Below are positions 6,104-6,379 of a stretch of 6,379 bases of DNA, one piece after another (the first letter of the stretch is position 1; each line of letters opens with the position of its first letter). The position numbers and the translations under genes are program-made. This stretch comes from Candidatus Muproteobacteria bacterium (lineage in GTDB: Bacteria; Pseudomonadota; Gammaproteobacteria; Acidiferrobacterales; Sulfurifustaceae). Location of the stretch: contig JAHFQD010000116.1 in assembly GCA_023266455.1 (NCBI GenBank), forward strand, positions 1 through 6,379, written 5' to 3'. The notes beneath the pieces were generated by a model, which saw only the letters and a program-made list of their open reading frames with translations, was not told the origin of the DNA and ran no database searches.

Positions 6104-6379
6104 ATGTGCACTGAAGATGAAGATGTTAAAGAAATGAAGATTCCTATGTCTGCTGAGTTTTTAAAAAAAACTGCTTGGGTGTCGACTGCCGTTATTGTCG
6201 CTAATGCGGTTGGCATTGGACATGATATGCAGATTAATCATCGTGAGGATTTATCTCTTGCACCAATGCAACGTTACGAACTTCCAGACGAAGCGCCTTC
6301 GCCAAGACCATCTTTCCCCGAGAATTCGCGCGTGACAACCGCTCCAGTGGTTTCCTCTACGTCTAATCCTGTTACCGTA
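6104..6379 (+). CDS. Unrecognised protein, 3' partial, coupled to nrdJ
   Basis: From ATG 6104 the frame stays open for 92 codons to the end of the window; the C-terminus is missing. I do not recognise the family. Residues 1-10 are acidic (MCTEDEDVKE). Residues 24-39 form a hydrophobic stretch after two lysines (AWVSTAVIVANAVGIG), which could be a membrane anchor or, if translation starts at Met15 (6146), a signal peptide. From about residue 54 the chain is rich in Pro, Ser and Thr and looks disordered. GC is 124 of 276 bases (45%), and only about a third in the first 77 bases, well below the nrdJ lines I sampled (57-65%). It shows nothing of NrdJb, the expected partner. The AGGGGA site and length of open frame support a gene, but the low-GC start leaves some doubt. 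Confidence 0.55.
   Translation, partial: MCTEDEDVKEMKIPMSAEFLKKTAWVSTAVIVANAVGIGHDMQINHREDLSLAPMQRYELPDEAPSPRPSFPENSRVTTAPVVSSTSNPVTV

Noticed and set aside
6104..6379. Downstream ORF as nrdJb
   Set aside because: The 92 visible residues carry none of the NrdJb features I know and contain a hydrophobic segment not expected in that soluble subunit.

Overview
The window is compact bacterial DNA in which every supported gene is on the + strand. The GC-rich coding style, a secreted subtilase with a Gly-rich/Cys/Arg-rich C-terminal sorting tail, a proteobacterial-type haem-less bacterioferritin relative and a split-type class II ribonucleotide reductase suggest a gamma- or betaproteobacterium. 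This is an inference from protein style; there is no rRNA or other taxonomic marker.

Layout. (1) Bases 1-2003: the 3' part of a secreted S8 serine peptidase gene whose N-terminus lies outside the window. It has a propeptide, a catalytic domain, two Ig-like domains and a C-terminal anchor resembling JDVT-CTERM. A GC-rich hairpin followed by a T-run ends it. (2) Bases 2105-3037: a complete PfkB/adenosine-kinase-like sugar or nucleoside kinase, followed by a second hairpin. (3) Bases 3140-3697: a ferritin-like di-iron protein with a full set of iron ligands and no haem-ligand methionine, followed by a very strong terminator in an AT-rich spacer. (4) Bases 3698-3974: a regulatory spacer with the terminator(s), a sigma70-type promoter with a perfect TTGACA box, an 8-bp inverted repeat at the expected transcription start, and a roughly 95-nt leader. 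The leader can fold so that the ribosome-binding site of the next gene is paired. (5) Bases 3975-6095: a 706-residue adenosylcobalamin-dependent (class II) ribonucleotide reductase catalytic subunit, NrdJa type. It lacks the C-terminal cysteine tail. (6) Bases 6104-6379: the start of an unrecognised, AT-richer ORF that is tightly coupled to nrdJ and runs off the window.

The first three genes are separated by terminator-like hairpins, so they are probably independent units rather than one operon. The best candidates for something not yet described are the structured nrdJ leader and the unrecognised ORF that occupies the place where the partner subunit NrdJb would be expected. No CRISPR array, tRNA, rRNA or insertion sequence was seen.
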